The notes below the pieces were generated by a model. The model was not told the DNA's origin and searched no databases. It saw only the letters and a list, made by a program, of their open reading frames with translations. The translations under genes were made by a program, and so were the position numbers. Source: Dissophora ornata (taxonomy: Eukaryota > Mortierellomycota > Mortierellomycetes > Mortierellales > Mortierellaceae). From it: DNA of 11,459 nt. The DNA lies in the NCBI GenBank assembly GCA_025201705.1, contig MU617524.1, forward strand, positions 1 through 11,459, read 5' to 3'. How positions within the stretch are numbered: position 1 is the first letter of the stretch; the number at the start of each line of letters is the position of its first letter. Positions 7,324 through 11,459 of the stretch are shown one piece after another.

Positions 7324-9872
7324 ATGTCGACGGTAGAATAATGTTCGAGGCACGAAATCCACATCCTGCTCCTCCGCTCCATGTCTGCACGCATCCACTC
7401 TGTCCCTACTTGGCAAGCACTGACTAATCCTCCATCATTGTCTCCCACAGGAACCGAATCTAGCACCCAACCTGAATGGCGGCAAAAATCCATCCAAGCA
7501 GGGTGCAGCTTACAGTTCTCGCATTACTGACGCCAATAGCATTCGGAACACTGGAAGTAACAACATCAGCACCAACGACCCTGCGACTCCTGTGAATACG
7601 CGCGCCGCACCATTTAGCAACCCTTTTGCCAATGGCCTAAGAGGCCTGAGATCTGATGGCGCTTCTGCCAACACAAACCCTTCTGAAAACTCAAGGAACT
7701 TCATAAACGCCAAAACAGCTTCCTCATCCATTACGCCCGACCATGCGAGCGACAACACTAAAAATATCTCATCGATAGCGGCTGTAAGAGATGTACAGGA
7801 GCAGGGACGACGAGGATTTATGCGGAGCAACAGCACGCCTTCAGCTAGATTCAGCCCAATCGCTCCCCAAATTCGGGGCAAAAGGAGACTGCCAGGCCCA
7901 GCTGGGAATCTGCCAAAGCTGGTAGGGATCGTTCTGTTCTTGTATAACTGCGCTACTCAAGGATTGCGCCACCTGACATCGTTCATGTAATATAGAGTGC
8001 AGAGGAAAAGGAGCAGTTGTTTCGATCACGAGGCGTCCCTTTTGGGAAGGATACCCGCGTTCCTACCGTCGGCAGCGCCAGTCCCAATTCGTCCATCAAA
8101 AAGAAAATGAAGGCTGTTCATCATGGGCCAGTCGACAGTATGTTTGCGAACAGAGCATGGGAAGAGATGCTGAGGACGTATGGACTACCGGACTATAGAC
8201 GTAAGTCGATTCACTCATAAGCAGATTACACCGCTTAATGGAAGCATTGGTCGCTGACGAGTGCGATTGGTTTGGATTGTTGTAGCATCGACGCTGTCGC
8301 TTTTTAAGGGTGTTGCTCCCATGATCAAGTTCACAATATCCGACATAGAAAGTCGTCAGGAACTCCACCGCGGCAAGGTCTCCAACCTTGTTGTAATGAT
8401 CAAGGAAGTTGTTATGTCAGAAATCGATGCTGCAGTGACATTGCTGGACCCGTCCGGAGAGATGCGAGGCACGGTTCACCGGACAGTGCTCGAAAGATAT
8501 AAAAACAACGAGATCAGGGTCGGCACAGTTTTAGCACTGGAAAATGTAAGCACAGCAATGTCGGAAAAGTTTGATTGCTATTGCCTGCTAATGCATGTCA
8601 AAGTACTGACAGTCTGCAATCATTTTCCCTTTCCTGTAGGTCTCCGTGTTCTCGCCAACGCCTGTATCGCACTACCTCATCATTACTATCCGTAATATTC
8701 TCCGCATTTTTCAACCACTCCCACCAACGATCGTTCTATCACCGGGTTCTTCCCAGGACAGATTATCACAAAAAAAGCGAAAGTTTGTTATCAACAGCCA
8801 AGATTCACAAGATAGCGAGAAGAGTTTTCAGAATCAAACGCAGGAGATTGCAAGTGTTGGCAGCTCGTCGACGAAGCCTACAAAACATCATGGGCAGCTT
8901 GGGATCGACTCTTCACCTACATCAGACGATTTTCCGCCCATACTCATTACCGATTCCCCTGATTGGGAGGATGCGAAACCAACAACCGCCGCAAACTCAA
9001 GCTCTGCAAGCTTTGAGATGCAAAACATGGGATTATTGAATGGGATCTCCCAGGACAGCCAACAGAGGAGCGTCAGGTCCGCACCTGCCAGCCAATACAG
9101 CGTTCATGCGTCACCAATGTCGCCCCAGATGAGCAATAAGAAGCCAAAGCAGGAAAGCTCGAACCGAGGGTCTCAGTCGAAAACGTCGACAGGGTCGACA
9201 ACACAAGAAACCTCATACATGCGAGAGGTCCAGTTCCAGAGCCTTCGACAGACACTCGGTGGACCGAGTACGGTCTCAGTGCAGGATGTGCAAACACAAT
9301 TGGCCACGCCTATGATTACCCTAGGCTCCCCCACACCTGGATCATCTTCCATTAGCGGCAGTAGCGGTCTACTATCGTCGTTTGCAGCCCCCTCGAATCT
9401 CAGGAAACGATCGTCTCCTACAACGTTAAGTCAGAAGTCAAGCTCATCAGAATCTGCTTCAGGCTCGCGAATGGCGAGGACTCCTCCATATACAGTTTCT
9501 CATGCCCCAAGGCCTATAGTGGTGGCACCATCATCCTCACCAATCGAACTATCGTCGTCACCAGCGTCAATAGAGATACAGCGATCTCATTCCCTCCATA
9601 GGCTTAACTCTTCGGATTGGCCAGATGACTTTGAAGGGATTGATTTCGAGGAAGCGTTGGAGGAAGATCTGAGTACGACCAGTATATCGGAGCTTCACAC
9701 CATCGATCAACCGAAGCATTCTTCGGTTACAGTTGTTTCAGGGACGGGCCCTTTGTCAAAATCAACACCACCATTTGCTTCCTGGCAGACTGCTGATGAT
9801 GATGATGACGATGAGAGGGCCTTGGACAATCTACTGGATGGGTTGGACGAGGCGGAACTCTTTGATCTCTGA
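7324..9872 (+). CDS. HROB-like homologous recombination OB-fold protein (MCM8IP family; 5 exons, 725 aa)
   Basis: Exons are 7324-7332, 7451-7921, 7996-8200, 8286-8545 and 8640-9872. Introns are 118, 74, 85 and 94 nt, each with a CTGAC/ACTAAT-like branch site, and all junctions keep frame. In animals HROB loads or activates the MCM8-MCM9 helicase after RAD51 during recombination repair. The match is visible in the order of three elements. KRRLPGPAGNLPKL (147-160) corresponds to the animal RRFPGPAG segment. The OB-fold region (about 230-340) contains GKVSNLVVMIKEV, D-P-S-G-E-M-R-G-T-V-H-R (283-294), G-T-V-L-A-L-E-N-V and VFSPTPVSHYL. Acidic Leu-rich segments follow near the C-terminus, ending LFDL. 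Between them is a long Ser-rich, presumably disordered linker with a basic KKRK (360-363). The 9-nt first coding exon (MST) is the weakest point: its donor is GTAGAA, and an upstream alternative cannot be excluded. Family assignment is strong; function here is inferred. Confidence 0.88.
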
Positions 9873-9914
9873 GCGCTAAGGCAAGGACTCCATTAATGTA
9901 TATTAGAGCTGCAT

Positions 9915-9926
9915 AATAAAAATAAA
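9915..9926 (+). terminator. Tandem AATAAA polyadenylation signals of the HROB-like gene
   Basis: Two adjacent AATAAA hexamers (9915-9920 and 9921-9926) occur 43 nt after the TGA stop and are followed by an A-rich then T-rich stretch. Position and strand fit the 3' end of the HROB-like gene. Confidence 0.65.
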
Positions 9927-10044
9927 AAAATTGTATTATACGAAGACGAAGAATTGTTTTTTTTTTTTTGGCGAGTTGGTTTTTTTTATTTTCTGACTCT
10001 AATAGAGACCTCTAGTTACTCGGCCTGCTTGCTGCTGCTGTGTC

Positions 10045-10062
10045 AATAAAGCAGTCTTTATT
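10045..10062. terminator. Palindromic bidirectional polyadenylation element
   Basis: AATAAAG (10045-10051) and CTTTATT (10056-10062) form a perfect 7-bp inverted repeat around CAGT. The same element therefore presents AATAAA on both strands. On the minus strand it lies 54 nt beyond the NDUFA12 stop, the best-placed signal for that gene. On the plus strand it would be a distal signal for the HROB-like gene, 173 nt past its stop. Another minus-strand AATAAA is at 9990-9985. Confidence 0.55.
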
Positions 10063-10115
10063 TGTTCTTCCTTCTTGTCCTTTCTGTGCCTCCTCCCCTG
10101 TTTCTTACTAACTTT

Positions 10116-11297
10116 TTAAGCGCGAGCAGCAACCTTAGGGGTCCAGGCCTGGAACTTTGGGCGGGTGGTATTGTAAGTCCTGAAGGCTGTAGATGATGAT
10201 GATGATCAAAGGAGGACATTGACACATTAGTAAAAACGTACGTGTTTGATAAGTGTCCAAACACACACACACACACCCCTCCCTGAGTGAGAAAATGTTT
10301 ACCTTGTGGAGAGCCAGTCAAGTTCTCGGTGAACTCGACGCTCCACTTGGGAATGACCATGGTCTTGTCAACGGTAGGAGGAGCATCCAACATACGATGC
10401 AACCAACCGTGCCTAGCAGAATCAGAAAAATGCGATTTTCGAACAAAGGGCGTTTAGATATATCAACATATCATCTCTCACTTGCATTCATAAGCTGCCC
10501 AAGGTTCGAGGTAATTTCCCAAATTCGATCAGCAGTGAAAGGCCCGGATTCTTTTTTTTTTTACCATTCAGCAGGGACCTGGGAGGCGTTCATCTCGGCC
10601 CTGGAGAAGAAGCTGTCCTCCTTGGCGAACTGAATCCAGCGAGTACGACCTATAGTTGTTTGCCACAGGAAGGTACGCGATTTGAGTATGGGGTACGAAA
10701 ACCATTTGTCGAGAACGGTGTGGGTTCTCCTGTTCGGGAGTGAGTTCTCCTGTTCGGCATGGGGGCTCCTGTTGTCGCAATGTCCTGTCATCTCCAGCGC
10801 GTGCCGACACTCGTAGTGCATATCCATCTCGTGGAATAATCAGCCAATATTTCCTGAATCTACCCATGACATGGATCATCCTGGCTATACACGCAAATGT
10901 GCGCACATGTTTTGTTTCGCGCGTTCTCTCGCGATCTCGCTCGGAAAAGGGCGCTCTAGTTCCGATAGTATGGGACGACATATCAATCCAGTCCTGAATA
11001 AGTGCTCCTGCGGTCCGTTTATCCGTGTCTTCGATAAGACGCATATCCTGTATTATGGGGGCTACTTGTTGTTACGGTGTTTGCATATTCTCGGTGTCAA
11101 GCGAGAGGGGGGGGGGGGAGGAGAATCAGGCGTGCCATACCGTAGCTCTCTTCCAGGTTCTCAAAGTACTTGTTGCCAAACTTGTCGGTGCCGACCAAGG
11201 TTCCGACCTTGATATCACCCATGTTGTTGAGCTGTCTCATGAAGCGAGCGGGTCCCAGCTTCATAAAGCCCTTGATTGTGCGGGAAAGTGCAGACAT
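10116..11297 (-). CDS. NDUFA12: NADH:ubiquinone oxidoreductase subunit NDUFA12 / B17.2 (4 exons, 140 aa)
   Basis: Exons are 11297-11141, 10649-10565, 10412-10303 and 10186-10116. Introns are 491, 152 and 116 nt. The product is an accessory subunit on the matrix side of mitochondrial complex I, needed for late assembly of the enzyme. Recognisable family blocks are KVGTLVGTDKFGNKYFEN (30-47), YGRTRWIQF (52-60), VPAEWHGWLHRMLDAPP (77-93), NLTGSP (111-116) and YNTTRPKFQAW (122-132). The length agrees with the usual 140-145 aa of the family. Residues at the junctions (Gly53, Trp81, Ala118) are split codons that restore conserved residues, which supports the splice model. The N-terminus (MSALSRTIKGFMKLG) is basic and amphipathic, suitable for mitochondrial import. 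Presence of the gene shows that the organism has a conventional complex I. The first intron is unusually long for this window. Confidence 0.95.
10192..10276. repeat. (GAT)5 and (AC)8 microsatellites inside NDUFA12 intron 3
   Basis: Five GAT units occupy 10192-10206, immediately beside the 3' splice site (AG at 10188-10187 on the minus strand). On the transcript this forms an ATC-repeat pyrimidine-rich tract before CTACAG. Eight AC units occupy 10261-10276 in the same intron. Both are simple repeats and likely polymorphic. Confidence 0.85.
10724..10763. repeat. Imperfect 20-bp tandem duplication in NDUFA12 intron 1
   Basis: GTTCTCCTGTTCGG occurs at 10724-10737 and again at 10744-10757, a 20-bp period. 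A third partial copy (GCTCCTGTTGTCG) follows from about 10765. It lies in the 491-nt first intron of NDUFA12 and encodes nothing supported. Confidence 0.75.
11107..11118. repeat. G12 homopolymer in NDUFA12 intron 1
   Basis: Twelve consecutive G on the plus strand (C12 in the transcript) lie about 20 nt inside the 5' end of NDUFA12 intron 1. The length is likely unstable and prone to sequencing error. Confidence 0.9.
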
Positions 11298-11459
11298 GGC
11301 GGGGTTTTTTGGTGTAAATGCGATGAGAGTGGAGAGGAGAGATTGATGAAAATCACAGGTCCAATAGATCACTCTTTGCATTCCGTCCGAAAAAAGCGAA
11401 ACAGACGTCAGAGACGCCTTTCCGAGAGTGCACGTGACTTGATTAATCAATTGGTCTCA
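11298..11459 (-). promoter_or_regulatory. Upstream region of NDUFA12 with CCAAT, E-box and palindromic sites
   Basis: Reading toward the gene on the minus strand, there is a CCAAT box (11454-11450), then a 12-bp perfect palindrome TTGATTAATCAA (11450-11439), then CACGTG (11436-11431, as GTCACGTGCAC), then a TGACGT CRE-like half site (11410-11405). CCAAT boxes bound by the HAP complex and CACGTG sites are known controllers of respiratory genes in fungi, which suits a complex I subunit. That these sites act here is inference from motif and position. Confidence 0.5.

Noticed and set aside
7122..7493. 123-codon minus-strand frame upstream of and overlapping the HROB gene
   Set aside because: There is no recognisable domain, it overlaps the strong HROB splice acceptor and exon 2, and the composition is that of random translation.
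7510..7881. 123-codon minus-strand frame antisense to HROB exon 2
   Set aside because: It is opposite a well-supported coding exon; the hydrophobic stretches come from antisense Ser/Asn codons.
10568..11044. 158-codon minus-strand frame through NDUFA12 intron 1
   Set aside because: It reads mostly intron, in a frame different from that of exon 2. The conserved NDUFA12 blocks require splicing from 11141 to 10649.

Overview
The window looks like nuclear DNA of a filamentous, probably early-diverging fungus (Mortierellomycota/Mucoromycota type). This placement is inference. It rests on many short introns (74-152 nt in all but one case) with GT..AG ends and CTRAC-like branch sites, AATAAA polyadenylation signals, glutamine-rich proteins, and two families: a complex I subunit (so not Saccharomyces-like) and an HROB-type recombination factor, which I believe is rare in well-studied Dikarya. 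There are no operons, bacterial features, RNA genes, transposons or CRISPR arrays that I can support.

Layout: four protein genes, all intron-containing, three recognised with confidence. (1) Minus strand 4738-366: a five-exon GYF-domain protein of the GIGYF/Smy2 family, 1300 aa, with an N-terminal FGPEW signature, a Y-x4-M-L eIF4E/4EHP-binding motif, a GYF domain and a 33-residue polyglutamine tract. (2) Plus strand 5157-6712: a three-exon ten-helix drug/metabolite-superfamily (EamA/SLC35F-like) transporter, 448 aa. Genes 1 and 2 are divergent and share 418 bp of promoter DNA. (3) Plus strand 7324-9872: a five-exon homologue of HROB (MCM8IP/C17orf53), 725 aa, with the RR-x-PGPAG motif, the OB-fold domain, and acidic amphipathic segments near the C-terminus. 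(4) Minus strand 11297-10116: a four-exon NDUFA12 (complex I B17.2 subunit), 140 aa, convergent with gene 3. A palindromic AATAAA..TTTATT element lies between the two.

The genes do not form a pathway: they cover translational repression/mRNA control, membrane transport, homologous recombination and mitochondrial respiration. I assembled the splice models by hand. Every junction keeps frame, and the spliced lengths (3903, 1347, 2178 and 423 nt) are all divisible by three. The least certain point is the 9-nt first coding exon of the HROB gene.

The most interesting content is the fungal HROB, which predicts an MCM8-MCM9 helicase partner elsewhere in the genome, and the conserved 4EHP-binding motif in the fungal GIGYF protein.
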